Origin: Eulemur rufifrons
Lineage: Eukaryota > Chordata > Mammalia > Primates > Lemuridae
Length of the DNA stretch: 64,000 nt
Reading direction: 5' to 3'
Assembly (NCBI RefSeq): GCF_041146395.1
Contig: NC_090986.1
Location: 47,094,001-47,158,000 of the forward strand
A program made the position numbers and the translations under genes. Under the pieces are notes generated by a model, which made no database searches, was not told where the DNA came from, and was given only the letters and a program-made list of their open reading frames with translations. Below, one piece after another: positions 38,561-51,560 of this stretch (position 1 is the stretch's first letter; every line of letters begins with the position of its first letter).

Positions 38561-39929
38561 AAGACAGTTTTTAAATGTGCGTAGTAGCGTCTACAATTCG
38601 TTCTCATGGAAAAAACCTTTATCATTTGCATTTGCATTGAGTAAAATGTGAAAAGTATTGTTTCAGTTTCAATTTCCTCAACAGATGTAATCTCTTAAAA
38701 ATAATTGTTTCTAAGTAGGGAAATAGTTAAATTATAACATAAACTTACCATTTATACTTTGAAGCTATTAATACTACAGTTAACAATGTGGATCTCTATG
38801 TACTGACATGTGAATAGCATAAATTTTCCATTTTTTGGACTTTTAGGTGAACTTGTAGGATCTCACACACTATTGTTATCCTTACATCTGCGTCATCTTC
38901 TATGTCTGCCTCACTAATTTAGTATGGATTGGTTTAAGTACCTTTAAATTTATTCTGTATTGGCCCTCTTGCTCAAATGTGGTTAGTCACGGTTTCATAA
39001 CCATTTCAATCAACCCATACTTACATGCACTTCACATTGCAAAATATATTTGAAGATTCTGTTTTGTGAATGCAATCTTATCATGATTTGTATCATTATA
39101 TTAAATTTTGATCATCTTTGAGAATTTGATAAAGACAATAAAATGTATAGGTTGAAAACTCCCTTTCCACTAATATAATTACTTTATGTATAAAGAAAAT
39201 GATTCTAAACAGCATTTGATAAGTTATAGGACATGAATTTTATATGAAACTAAAATTACCTCAGTTAAACAGATGGAATCATCTTTGTTTTGAAATTTAA
39301 TTTTCAACAAGTTCTGTGTGTTCTTTTGCTTTTAAAATGATTGACAGTTGTACTGAGGAATCTACATTAGTTTGAACTTTAGTTTTTAAATTTTTTATTC
39401 TGAATAAATATCACTTTGGAATGAATAAAGATAAATGTTTCTACTCATACTATTAATAATTCTTTGCATTGTATCTGAGTGAAAATCAAACACCTTTGTA
39501 AATTTTACTCGAGAGCTATCGTACGTTATTTTTATTCAAAACAATCTTTGCCAACTATTCAGTTCTTCCTACTTAATATTTGTATAAACATATATTTAGA
39601 TTTTTTTTGAAAATTTAAAATAATAACCTATTGTGTTAAGCTTAATTGTACATATTAATTCAATGTACTCAATAGTTAAAACGGGTTCATTTTTGTAATT
39701 CCATGGAGGACTACATACTCTTTTTTGTGTTGTTTTCTTTTCTAGTTTTATGCAGAAATATAAGGTTCGGTATCTATTACATAGCAGTGAGCTCTTTTAA
39801 TCAAATTTTTTTAGAGTCGATCTATCCATCTATTAATTTATAATTCAAGAAACACACATAGAGGAATTATGAATGTATTATAATGCATATATTTGACAGA
39901 CTACACATTGAAAAAATGCCTACAGCAAT
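38561..39929. other. Unassigned AT-rich sequence
   Basis: Nothing recognised; no notable open frame. Confidence 0.5.
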
Positions 39930-40190
39930 ATGCATATAGTAACAATTATTTAGCAAACATTTATATATATATATACTATGTCTAGGCACTATTCTAAGTG
40001 CATTGCCAGTATTAACATATTCAATCTTTACAATATGCCTGTAAAGTAGATAATGGTTTTAAAGATGAGGAAATGGAGGCCAAAGTATATCAAGTATCTA
40101 GCACAGCAGCACAGCAGCACAGCAGACACAGTGGCACAACCAGAAGTCAAAGCCAGGATTCCAGTTCTAGAGTTCATGCTTTTAGCTACA
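39930..40190 (-). mobile_element. MIR SINE with internal CAG-type repeat
   Basis: Antisense MIR, near full length: ACTATGTCTAGGCACTATTCTAAG, TAACATATTCAATCTTTACAATATG, GATGAGGAAATGGAGGCC, CAGAAGTCAAAGCCAGGATTCC. At 40100-40125 three tandem AGCACAGC-type units replace the usual single CACACAGC, a local expansion. Confidence 0.8.
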
Positions 40191-41293
40191 AGACTTTGTT
40201 GCCTCTCAGCTGAGGTAAAATATTTTAAGAAACTAAATTTTGGATTCTTAGTTTCTAGTACACTTTACTTATCTACCTTTGTTTTCTTACTTGTTAAATA
40301 AGGAAAGTGAGTTAATATTTCTTTTAAGATTTTACCTAAGTTAACTTCTATTAACTTCCGGTTTTATTTGTATGGGTGCATGGTAGTTGCACTGTCATGG
40401 AAATGATGTTACAATAAGTTTCATTCACATGGTCTCCTTTTTAACTCCTTTTAAATCCACCCTTTTAAAGCTCAAACTGACAACAGGTCACACCTTGGGA
40501 ACGATAAAAGTGAAGAAGCTTGGTTCCCTTCTTTTCCAAGGAGAAATTAAAGTTTGGTACTGATTTATTTATTTTTTCTTATTCTTATTTATGGGGTATA
40601 AGCACTAATTAGACAACATTATGATGAGGTCCAGTTAAAATAGTCCCAGGAGTGTCAAAGGAATTCTCATATTCACACTCTTAGTTCTGATTAAGAGTCC
40701 AAGATATTGCACATGGGGCTTAGCACAATTCTCATTTGTGACAAACTGTGTGAACTTGCTTCTTCTACAGAGCCACCTGTTAATGTACTGATATGTCAAT
40801 GACAAACTACTGGTTCAAACTCCAGGAGCTTATGACCCCAGATAATTCTCTTTTCATCACTTGCACCTAATTACATATATCCCACTCATTAATGATTAGA
40901 CTTGGGATTTACGTATATTCAACAAAATAAAAAATTCTTATTCACTTACGTGAGTAAATCACTGAGTGAAATTAAATATATGAAGAAACAAAAATATAGG
41001 ACAGATACCATTACAACAAATAATTTTGCTAGACATTTTCTGTGTCAGAAAAAGATTTTTTTAACCCTGGGTAGATGTCCCATTTACTTAAACAATTTTT
41101 GGTCTGTCAGATTCTAGCATAACACAGGAAATCTGACTCCCTTTGAGTTCATTGTTCAATACATTATAATACATTTATGCAATAGTATGAAGTATATTAT
41201 TACAATACTTATTAAATGAATAAAAAATATTTTGATGCTATATAGCACTGGTCATTAGATCAATATAAAACTCTTCTAACAGTCCAAAGATGT
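40191..41293. other. Unassigned sequence
   Basis: No feature recognised. The plus frames 40053-40301 and 40902-41117 have no known domain. Confidence 0.45.
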
Positions 41294-41334
41294 TGTATTA
41301 GTCAGGGTTCTCCAGAGAAAAGAACCAAAAGGAG

Positions 41335-41374
<40 letters not shown>

Positions 41375-41782
41375 GTGTGTATAAAGGAATTTATTATGAA
41401 GAATTGGCTCATGTGATTACAGAGGCTGAGAAGCTCACAATCTGTCATCTTCAACCTGGAAACCCAAGAAACTGTGGTAGCTCCATTCCAATTTCAAGAG
41501 GCTGAGAACCAACCAGGGCCTGGGAATCAGGAGCACTGATGTCTGAAAGCAGAAGAACATGTCCCAGCCCAAGCACAGGGGGAAAATGCATGCTTCCTCT
41601 GCCTTTTTGCTATATTCAGGCCCTCAGTGCTCACCCACATTGGTGAGTGGTGATCAGTGTACCCAGTCAAATGCTGATCTATTCCAGAAACGCCCTCACA
41701 GACACACAGAGAAATAATATTTTAACAGCTGTCTGGGCATCCCATAGCCCAGTCAAGCTGACACATACAATTAACCATTACA
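41294..41782 (+). mobile_element. ERVL LTR, MLT2-type
   Basis: Starts TGTATTAGTCAGGGTTCTCC and ends CACATACAATTAACCATTACA, the standard ends of MLT2-group ERVL LTRs (TG...CA). A (GT)n tract at about 41335-41384 sits where these LTRs commonly carry a simple repeat. Length about 489 bp. No matching 5-bp duplication was found at the edges, and no internal ERVL sequence adjoins, so it is a solo LTR. Confidence 0.85.
41335..41384. repeat. (GT)n microsatellite inside MLT2 LTR
   Basis: Near-perfect GT repeat with two TATG interruptions; probably length-variable. Confidence 0.92.
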
Positions 41783-44277
41783 ACTTATTTATTTTTTAAT
41801 TAACATTTAATGACAGGCAAAATTGAAATTTCAAAAGCTTTTACAATAAATGTATAAGGTATAACAATAAATGATGAGAATGCTAAAGTCTTCTGTAGAC
41901 AGAATGTGATCACTTTAATTAGAAATGTAGTGGTTTATTTCTTTTAATTTTAATGCTGAGATTTAAAATTCCATATAATTAATAATACAATTTTGAAAAA
42001 TAATTGAAAAGAAAATATAATCTGCTTTATGTTTTAAATAATATTACACTATAACTCTGTTTAATGGACTGTCACCTTTAATATTTTCCAGTTTGGAGCC
42101 CTGGTCATAAGAGATCTTGTGCCTCCCACTGGTACTTGCAGCAGTCTTTTCACCCCACTTTCCTTTTGTTCTCCTGAGCACACCAACTCATTCCTGAACA
42201 CTCTGGTAATAGCCCATGGATTCCTATCTGAGCTTTAGTTCTCTATGATGAAATAATACTTAAAATATTATGTTTTAATTAATTTGACAGTTGTGAACCT
42301 CAAATCTGGGTGAGACTTTATTTGGGCACAGAAGTTTAGACTCATATTGTTTTCATAAATTTGTGGTTGGTTTTTGTTTTTGTTTTCATGTAACATGTTA
42401 CTGCTTTCTGTTGTTGATTGTTATTAAAGCTACACGAATTTTAACTGACTTTGAAAATACGTTTTTACTTAGAAGCATGCAGAATTCATTTTTTCTAGAG
42501 CTTTTGATAAAAAGAATAATTTATATCAATTATAATTTTGTTCATAAATGAAACTGAAATAGTCAATAATGTTAATTTTATGTTCTTGATTTTTATAAAT
42601 TATGATTCTTAATTTAAATCTTTGATTATTGATCCATTGATAATCAATTTACTTTTTCCCTTACAGAGCTTCCATTATCATACTTTAGATCTATGCTTAA
42701 TATTTTTTGAATAACAGATGTATAAATTATTTAATACTTATAGATTTTTCAAAATTTTATTTCTCTTTTGTGTTTGATGTTTTTGCACAAAATGAGAATT
42801 TGCTATGTGAATTCTTTTTAATGTTTCCAATAATTGAATTATTGATCAAATATTAATATATTTACTTTAATAGGCATTGTGCTACTCAAAATTTGTTAAA
42901 TGTATAAATGCCTTTTTTGTAAGATCACACTTTTTCATTTGTTTATGCTTTTCCTTTATTTGTCTTTCCAGTCTTTAGTTTTTCTGTCAAGAATTTCAGT
43001 GAAAAAATATCAGTGCTCGTATTTCCAATATAAAAGAATGCAATGCATATCATAGGTAGATTTGACTTTCTATTTTAAAGAAGGTAAAAAAAAAAGTGAT
43101 AGTAGCCATGGTTTTGTTTTTCCCTGTTATTCAGTGATACAATGCAACTGGTTTGACTTTTGACTCTTGTGGTGCCAGGATGTAAAGACTAGTTGATCCC
43201 ATGTTGTCTGGACAAGATGATGAAAGGTGGAAGCTTGTATCTACTACCAGAGAGAAGTACATTAAGCACACAAACCCTAATATGTGATATCTTTATCTTA
43301 TTCAGTCCAAACTTCTTATATGATTTATTCATATAAATTTAATGTCCAAATGATAAGATTTATATCTAATTATACATATGCACACACAGATGTGTTGTAT
43401 ATAGACACATTCAACATATATTAAGTATGTGTTTATAGAGAAAGAATCTTAAACTGGTATACAATTGTTACATAAATTCTTACATGATTTCTTTCATGTT
43501 GGAATGATTATCTACAAAGCATAGAAAAACTGAGACTCAAGATAATAAAATGGCTCACTTACATTTAGGCAACTTGGTAAATTGCAGAACAAGTAATTAA
43601 ATGAAAGGTGTGTATGGCATGTGTAGACCACTTTTTACTACAGAGAAATTTCTCAAACACAAAGTCCCAAATGTGATCCATAGAATTTCATGGATTATTT
43701 TCAATATGCTTACTCATCATATAGTTCTACAGGCTATTCTACAGGCTATTACTACTTTTTCCATTTATATATGTTTGTCTGTATAACAGTAGAAACACTG
43801 ACAAATGCAGTTGTATGGAAAATTAAAACACATATTATCCATAATATTTAAGTTAAAGTTAATCACAATGAAAAGTTTAGTGGCTTCTCTGGTATTATAG
43901 TTATATATGTGATATAACTAACTTAAAAACTAAAGGAATAATTCTAGGCTACTATTACTTAGAGAGCAACATATTGGTGACTTACAAGTAGAGCCTCATA
44001 TATTATTATAGCATTACACATACACACAAAAAATTATGTAAATGGGTGCATAACAATTTTTATGTTTAAATAATGGCTTTCTATGAATAAATAATGACTT
44101 CCTATAGTGCTCTCAATTTCTTACCATTTTTCTCATTGTGTCCTCATAAAATAAAAAAAATAGCAAAAATTACGTGCACATCTAGGATATAATTTTGTTT
44201 TACAAAAAAAAATAAACTAAAAGTGGAATAACTGTGTCAAATTTCATAAGCATTTTAAAGATTTTAGTGTATATTAT
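41783..44277. other. Mostly unassigned; possible L2 piece at 42080-42230
   Basis: The segment CACTTTCCTTTTGTTCTCCTG near 42157 with CACACCAACTCATTCCTG follows the L2 3' region in sense order, weakly. A tandem duplication (TCTACAGGCTAT twice) lies at about 43724-43748. No genes. The frames 42363-42551 and 43601-43786 have no domain. Confidence 0.4.
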
Positions 44278-44654
44278 TGCTGTGGTTTGAATGTGTTAGA
44301 AACTTGGTTGCTGTTGTAACAGTATTAAGAGAAGTTACCTTTAAGAGATAAAGCCATGAGAACTTCACCCTCATGAAGGGATTAATGCCATTATGGTGGG
44401 AGTGGGTTAGTTATCATGGCAATGGGCTCCTGATGAAAGGATAAATTTGGCCCTCATTTTCTCTCTGTCTAGAGTGTTCACTTGCACTTCTGTCACAGTA
44501 TAATTTAGCAAGAAGGCCCTCATGAAATACCACTGCAATGCTCTTGAACTTCCCAGTCTTCAGAACTGTGAGCCAAAATAACCTCTTTTTTTTTTTTTTT
44601 TTTTTATAAATTATCTAGTCATTGCTATTCTATCAGTAGGAATGAACTAAGATA
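44278..44654 (+). mobile_element. MaLR LTR (MST/MLT1 group) with 5-bp duplication
   Basis: Begins TGCTGTGGTTTGAATGTG and contains GAGATAAAGCCATGAGAAC, TCACCCTCATGAAGGGATTAATGCC, AAGAAGGCCCTCATG, CTTCCCAGTCTTCAGAACTGTG and a long T-run (44587-44606), ending in GAATGAACTAAGATA. The 5-bp repeat ATTAT lies at 44273-44277 and 44655-44659, the duplication size of class III ERVs. It is a solo LTR. Confidence 0.82.
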
Positions 44655-45265
44655 ATTATGAAATTACCTTTCCCAATGTTTTATTTTATTTACAATTTCA
44701 TAACTATGATGAAAATCTCCAAGAAGCCTGTCAGCTTCAAAGAAAACTATCAACTTTAAAAAGAAATAGAAAGTCACATCAAAAAATTTATAAGAATTGT
44801 ATTCAATCCATACTCTAAAGTAAAAATACTTGACATAATTATCAAATTTTGCCTTTCCTTCCTCAATAAAAATCTAGTTGTCTATATAATCAAGTTTTAT
44901 TCTATTTTTCATAAAGAGTAACTCCTATCTCCACATAGCTTGACTATATGTTAAATTTATAATTCATTTTATTTAATCCCATGCACTCTAGTATGGGATT
45001 ATGACTATGACTGAAAATAAAATTAATATAAAAAACAAAACAAAAAACATGAAAAAATTCAAAAGTCATGATGGACATTTAAGATGAAATATTGTTTCAT
45101 TTCATGTCTAAATCAATAATATGGATAGTAATTTTATGACTTTTAAATCTCTCAACTTCCTCTAGATCATAAACTGTTAGGCATTTTCTTTATTACATAA
45201 ACTAGAATACAAACAGTGAAGTGAGTTCAGATTTATGCTTTTAGAAAGGTCTCTTGTTATACAAT
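44655..45265. other. Unassigned AT-rich sequence
   Basis: Nothing recognised. Confidence 0.5.
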
Positions 45266-45695
45266 CAGTGGTGAGCTGAGACCTACCTCATACAAGTCTG
45301 TGGGAGCTGATTGTGACACTTTCATAAATTTTACTAACCAGTTGCTAAATACAGCTATAATTAAAAATGAAGCCACATAAACTTATAATCAAAATACTAT
45401 AAAAAATTAATAAATACTAAAATTCCATCATTACCTAATTATTTTACTACACTTTCATTTCTGCTTTTGAGATTATTTATATTTATCACATTGTCATAGA
45501 AAAGACACCATATAACGGCTTGTAATTGCACATCATCATGAACTAACTCTATGTTCAATAACTTCATATTAGTAGCTTGAACTTGGCTACAATAGGTGTG
45601 TCTATTCAATAGAAACCAGTAAACACCACAAATCAAGTTTTGTTTTGTTTTGTTTTCAAAGAACCAGTTGTTAAACACTTACCAGCATATCACTG
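45266..45695. mobile_element. hAT-type non-autonomous DNA transposon
   Basis: Ends are CAGTGGTGAGCTGAGAC and its imperfect inverse TTACCAGCATATCACTG. The 8-bp flanks TATACAAT (45258-45265) and TATAAACA (45696-45703) look like a decayed hAT duplication. Subterminal ACCAGTTGCTAAATACAGC and GAACCAGTTGTTAAACACT form a second inverted signal. No transposase. The 79-codon minus frame at 45439-45678 sits inside the element and is not a gene. Confidence 0.75.
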
Positions 45696-47760
45696 TATAA
45701 ACATACATATATGTATATGTATATACATGTGTGTATATACATTTCCTGATAATATATATTAAACATTTATACAAACAAGCAAAAATTCATATGTTGGCAA
45801 AAAACATATAATCAAAGTTTACTACTGGAGTGGGAAATATGAATGAGGAATATGAATGAAATGGCACAGATAAATAAATAATAAAACAAAACCAGGATCT
45901 TGCAAAAACCAATGATGATACTGTGCTATGATCTATCAAATATGAAGAAGTTAATTTTTTGCACCTGAGAGAGAGAAAGAGAGAGAATTATTGTACCTAT
46001 TGGTCTATCCCATATATTTAAATATAACACTAGTTGTTGAAATGTCACTGTAAGGATTTAAAATCAACCATAAGGGTGCATTGTGTTTATAATAATTTCA
46101 GTCTAAAACACTTAAATTATTTAATACCTTAATCTGTCTAGGACCTACATATAGATAAGTGCCCAAATTCCTAAAATCTTCTTTCAAAATACTACTGTAT
46201 TACCATTTATTGATATTTGATAACCAGAAATTTTGTATGTTTTGTTATTTTACTGTTTAATTCTTTATGCTTCATGGGAGGCAGTAGCTGTGTACAGTAG
46301 AAAGGAGACATCTTATGTCATTACTGACTAGAGTAAAACTTCAGGAGATTTGTTACACCATCTTTAAAAGGACTATTGTATTTATTTAGTTATTGTACAG
46401 AAATGACTATACTTTATCAAAGAAAAAAGAAAAATATTTATAATCACTAATGTCACTGGGGAGATATATAATATTCTAAGGATATATCTGTAAAACTAAA
46501 AGAAAACAATGACTAGGATATAAAACCTAGATCCTGTTGGAAGACAAAAATTTCTTTCAAGTGTAATGGAAACTTTTACTCTATTGTGTCCAAAATTACA
46601 TAAGAAAATATAAAATAATTAGCTTGAAATTTTGGAGAAAGTACGAGATGAGTTAACATTACATTTGGCCTTTCTTGCTTTCAGATTTCCAACTGTTATA
46701 GAATCAAGAGAGCTAATGATGATCAATATAAAAATCATTTAAATGCTAACAATTTGCAGAGACATTTCAGCCATACTGATGAATATAAAATTTTATATTT
46801 CTTCAGTGTCTCTTCCATATACACATGGAAGTTTATTCTGCATATCTTCTAACCTAATTAAAATGTAATTGTTCTTTCATCTATCCAACATAATCTACTT
46901 TTTCTTCATTGGAGGTTCCCTTTTAGCTTTACAAATATATTAACAAAGTATAACATATAACATGTGGCTAAAGTATATTTCAGAATTTTAAGATAATTTT
47001 AGCTGGAAGAAATTGGAAAAAAAGTATACTAAAATATATGTTCTTCCCTTGAGAATTTTACCTCAAACTCATGCCTTGGGGACATGGCCTACAAAAAAAT
47101 AAAATTATTCATGTCATATAAGTTTCTAAGTATAAAAAGTGATACCTCATAGTTGTTACTCAGTGGGCAGAACACTGAATGTAAAATAAGATGCAGTTTC
47201 TATGCCCTGACTGTGGTGTTTACTCATGATATAGGTTTGGATGGTTAATTTAAATACTATTTATTACCCTGTACAATAAAAATAATAAGATTTCTTTTAA
47301 GCTTTGTTCAAAGAATCTTGCATATAAAAGCACTATGTAAAATTACATGATTATTTTTACTTATAATCATATAACATCTCCAACCACTTGTAGAGAGAAA
47401 CCAAACATATCCAATACCTGGCAATAAAAATAGCTTTACTTTCTATAAATGTATTTTCCAAGAAAATAAAAATGTATTCCTTTGAATTAATTATTAGTAT
47501 TTTATGAGTCAAATATAAGGATTCTAAAAGTCTTGGTGAATAAAAAATATTGGAATTCATAGCATGCAAGAAACTCTAATAAAACAAAGACTTTGAATAT
47601 TGAATATATTTTATAAAAATTCTATACAAAGAATTATAAACATGTTCTTTAAATTTTTTCTAAAATTCGGTGCAGAAGATGCTCTATAGTCAAGGATTGA
47701 AAATTTTGAATGAGATACATGACAGTGAGAATTCTTTTTTATTCACTGAAGAAGGTATAC
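45696..47760. other. Unassigned AT-rich sequence
   Basis: A TA/TG-rich run at about 45704-45745 and a (GA)n at about 45966-45987 are the only structured items. No gene or repeat family recognised. Confidence 0.5.
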
Positions 47761-48331
47761 TGCTGTGAATATTCCTACCAAGATTCCAGTTCCCTGATTC
47801 TTCATTCAAATAATGTGGTAAAGGGATTTTGCAGATGTAGTTGAAGTCTCAACTGAAATTAAGTTAAAGGGATTCTCTTGATGGGCCTGATTCAATCTTC
47901 TGAACCCAGTAGAAGCAGAGTTTTCCCTGGATGGTGGCAGACATAAACAAATTTAAGGAATGAGGAGGATTTGACATGCTGTGGCTGGCTTGAAGATAGT
48001 AGGGCTTATGTGACAAAAAATGTGGATAGCCTCTAGAAGCTAAGAGCAGCTCAGGTAAGGCAGCAAACAGAAAAACAAAGACCTCAGTCATATAACCTCA
48101 TGCAAATGAATTCTGTCAACCACCTAAATGATCGTGGAAACATATCCTTTTCCAGAGGCTCCACATAAGACCCCAGCCCAGCCAAAACCTTGATTTCAGC
48201 TTTGTGAAATGCTAAAATGAAAGCCAATAGACAAAGCCCAGATTTATGACCTATAAAACAAACAACAAATAGCATTGTTTTAAGGTGCTAAGTTTGTGGT
48301 AATTTTTTAGTTAGCAATAGAAAACTGATGA
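47761..48331 (+). mobile_element. MaLR LTR, MLT1-type
   Basis: Sense MLT1-type LTR: TGCTGTGAATATTCC start, GTGGTAAAGGGATTTTGCAGATG, AATTAAGTTAAAGGGATTCTC, GAACCCAGTAGAAGCAGAG, CTTGATTTCAGC, and the typical end TTGTTTTAAGGTGCTAAGTTTG followed by GCAATAGAAAACTGATGA. About 570 bp; diverged. The two minus frames at 47864-48275 are antisense to it and not genes. Confidence 0.8.
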
Positions 48332-48334
48332 ATT

Positions 48335-49060
48335 CATTCAACAAAGTGTTTTTGTGTACCGGAAAGATTTAAGGCACTATGTTGAATGATATGAGCAAAC
48401 CAGTATTAATCAAATATGAAGGTTGCCCTTTGAAAAATACACAAACTAGTTAAGGAGATAAAATACATAGATAAAAAAAAACATATAATAAGATAGGCAT
48501 TTCATAAGATATATGGAGAAAAATGCTATGAATGCAAAACATTGCTATGAAGGAAATAATGATGGTAGAGTTGGTATTTTGAGACTCTCTGGAAGGGGTG
48601 CCAGGGTCAGATCTGAAGATATACTTTAAAGATAGTCTAATAAAATACTGGATTATGTGAATTTCTTAAAAAAATTGAAAGTGCTGGAGTGCTGGTCTGC
48701 ATTTTTCAACATAAATATCATAAAGAAAAACTGTGAGAAATACACTGGGAAAGATAAATTGGGGTTATCTAAATTGTAGACATTGAATGTACCTAAGGTA
48801 CATGGACATTATTCTTGAGAAAAGAGGACTATTGGGAACTTTGATCATGGGAATTACCTGATTAGGAGAGTATTCCTGGAAGAATAAAATGAAAGCATTA
48901 CAAACTGGATTAGAAAGAGAAAAAGTATATCCCCAGAAAACCAGGTTAAAGATCTATTTAAATATCATGGTAAGTGAAAGGTTCCCTTAAATATATGCAG
49001 TGACAGTAGGAATAAATAGGAACAGATGGCTTTGAGGGATATTGCAAGGTTATTTAAAAA
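48335..49060 (-). mobile_element. L2 LINE 3' fragment
   Basis: Antisense L2 in order: CATTCAACAAAGTGTTTTTGTG, GGAAAGATTTAAGGCACTATG, GGAAGGGGTGCCAGGGTCAG, GGGAACTTTGATCATGGGAATTACC and GATTAGGAGAGTATTCC. A long A-run follows at 49050-49072. Assignment is by eye. Confidence 0.55.
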
Positions 49061-49429
49061 AAAAAAAAAAAGGAAAAAATGAAAGGGAGACAAGATCTAT
49101 CTGTGTCCAAACATCTGTCTTGTTTTTGAAATCCTAAGTCTATGTATGTAGCCATGCAGAGAATAGCACCATATTAAATCAAATATAAAAAGATGAAAAG
49201 GAAAAATTTGTTTTTGTTACAGAGAGTGGGTGCTTTTAAAACAACTGTTTCAACTTTCAGTGGGTTGTTCAAATAAAAATGTGTGTCATATGAATTAAAG
49301 TGTAGTTTTGAAAAAGTTCTCAGAGATGAAGAAATCTCACACTTCTTTTTAAAGTTGTCTGAAGTTAATTTTTTTAATTCTATAATGACCAAAATTTAAT
49401 AAAAATCATCAGACTGTCATATAGAATTA
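49061..49429. other. Unassigned sequence
   Basis: Poly(A) run then no recognised feature. The minus frame 49174-49392 is AT-driven. Confidence 0.5.
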
Positions 49430-50395
49430 GGGTGAAAAATAAGGTACAAGACCCACAAACATGAAGGGGTTCTGTATAACACCCTATAGTTTCGATTTTT
49501 ATCCCTGAAAGGGTAGGTACTTACCAGGAGTGAAATCTAACTGAAAATAGATCCGGTCTCACGAAGCCTGAAATCCATCCTAATATATCAGAATATCCGG
49601 TTGAATTAAAATTCCTAATCAAGTTCTTGCTCAAGAAGGTAAACATCTAAGATAAGCTTTTTAACAATCTCTAAAAATCCAAATAATTAGAGGCCTTCCT
49701 GGACAAATTGGATTCCACAGTGGCAGAACCCCAAGCAAGAGGATTGGGCTATATTCCTGCATAAAATTCAAAGGTGAGCAACTTCTGTTAATTTTCTTGA
49801 ATTATCTAATCAGCCAAAGGAGGAAATATTCTGGAGGGGGTAAGGAATCGACTGTTGCAGGTCCAATATCTACCAGGTCTCATTGAGTTCTGGATGCAAC
49901 ACATTCCTCATTTGTCTAATATATTCAGGTCTATCTAGCAAATTACAATAAATTATCTACCATTATGTTCCCTGTTGCCTGGCCAGTTGGCTGTCCCACA
50001 GGCCTTTCCGTTTGTACTGCTGGTGTCCAACGTTTGAGAGGAGACCCTGGTCACCAAGGACTATGCCTCTTGGAGCTGATGACTAGAGTGTGATACCAAG
50101 TAGCTGCTACTGGGAATTTAGGACCCAGCAACTGCATACTGCAGCCACCTGGTACACACCCTTGGAGGAACACTTCCCTGTGTACTGTGCCATTCCAGAG
50201 CTCCATCTTGTCTCTCTGCATACTTTGGTGCCCAACACGCCATGGATTGAGTACTCAACACCTTGGTGGGTCAGCACAGCCACAGAATCCTCACATTAAA
50301 ATGGAAGTGATACCTTTATGCTAGGTCTACACCTCACAACAAAGAGTCTTTCCAAAATATAAGAGGATGTGGCTTTCCCATTCTTAATCTCATTG

Positions 50396-50560
50396 CAAAG
50401 TGGGACCACTTTCTGAGGAAGAGAGGGAATACTTTATTGATAGCAGCACCAATATCACATTTGATGGAGCTCACTGGATGGCAGCTGAATTCTACCTGGC
50501 CACTGGCATCTTCCCCCATACAGGATGGCACCCACAGCTCAGTCCATTATACGTCATGCT
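50396..50560 (+). pseudogene. ERV pol remnant: RNase H region
   Basis: The plus frame from 50400 contains GPLSEEEREY, then an altered version of the T-D-G-S motif (IDSSTN), and FDGAHWMAAEF, matching the start of a retroviral RNase H where an acidic catalytic residue sits in TDGS. The frame continues to 50594 but the domain is not complete; downstream acidic residues are not seen. The catalytic motif is altered, so it would be inactive even if translated. Confidence 0.55.
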
Positions 50561-51239
50561 TAGAGCAAAGCGTTATCATCTGTTCACCTCTTGACAGATT
50601 CCTCTACAGTAGCCAATTGTCTTGTTGTTTGTTCCAGCAAATAGAAAACAGACAGTTTCTTTATCCAGGGTAAAGAGCTATAGGGATGGTACATTTGGCA
50701 TCAGCTGGTGAGTTATTCCCCTTAAAATCTGGGTTACTCATGTCTCTACTCATACAAGCCAATATGTCAAAAGCTCTCCACAATGATCAGCTGATAAACA
50801 GGACCAAATTTTCCTTGCCCAGTCTTCCTTAGTGCCATTGCCATGGGCAGTCTGAGCCCATGAAACCTTTGGCCATCCAGGAGTCCCTTCTCTGATGAAT
50901 TGCACCAAACCTAAAGGACTTTCTCTAATACAACCCCTCACAAAATCAGCTGTTGACAAATGTATATTTTGGAGTAAAAGCTGTCATTGGCAACTCATCA
51001 GACTGAACGAAACCAAAATATTTTACTATAAAACTTAATTCTTCGACATATTTTGAGATGGCTATTCAGAGGGTCTGCAAACAGAAGTAGTCCTGCAAAG
51101 CTGTCCTTTGTGGGGGAGATAGGCATTTGTAGAGAAAATCTGCATTGATGCAGCAGGAAGGTTGTCCCTTGGTGCTGACAAGATACAACAATATTCCCCA
51201 TGATGGATGTCAAATAGAATATATTGGCTCTTTCTCCCT

Positions 51240-51560
51240 TTGGCAGAGGTCACATGTTATGCTCTATGCTAGATACCTACAATGGCCTCCTTCTGGCCTT
51301 TCTAATTACACATGCCATGGCTCAAACAATCACTGACCTTGCTAAAAGCATGCTAGCATACTTCAGGATTCTGACATTATTGATTCAGATCAGGGTTCCC
51401 ATTTTACAGCACAAGCAGTGCAACAATGAGCCTTGGAACAGAGTATTCAATAGAATTTTCCATCTGTCATATAGCCCCCAGGTGACCAGTTTAATGAGAA
51501 GACATAACAGTTTCTTTAAACAACAGATTTTTAAACTTCAGTCTAGCAAATGGACCCCTT
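51240..51560 (+). pseudogene. ERV pol remnant: integrase core, frameshifted
   Basis: The frame open at 51224-51562 contains LDTYNGLLLAF, corresponding to the first catalytic Asp region, and later YSPQVTSLMRRHN, corresponding to the region that normally carries the catalytic Glu. The second catalytic Asp motif (DSDQGSHFT, 51382-51408) is in a different plus frame, so at least two frame changes separate the parts. The Glu position reads Arg. This places pol 3' end here and fixes the provirus orientation. Confidence 0.62.

Noticed and set aside
41335..41384. Tandem GT repeat considered as a regulatory site
   Set aside because: It is the simple-repeat segment commonly found inside MLT2 LTRs.
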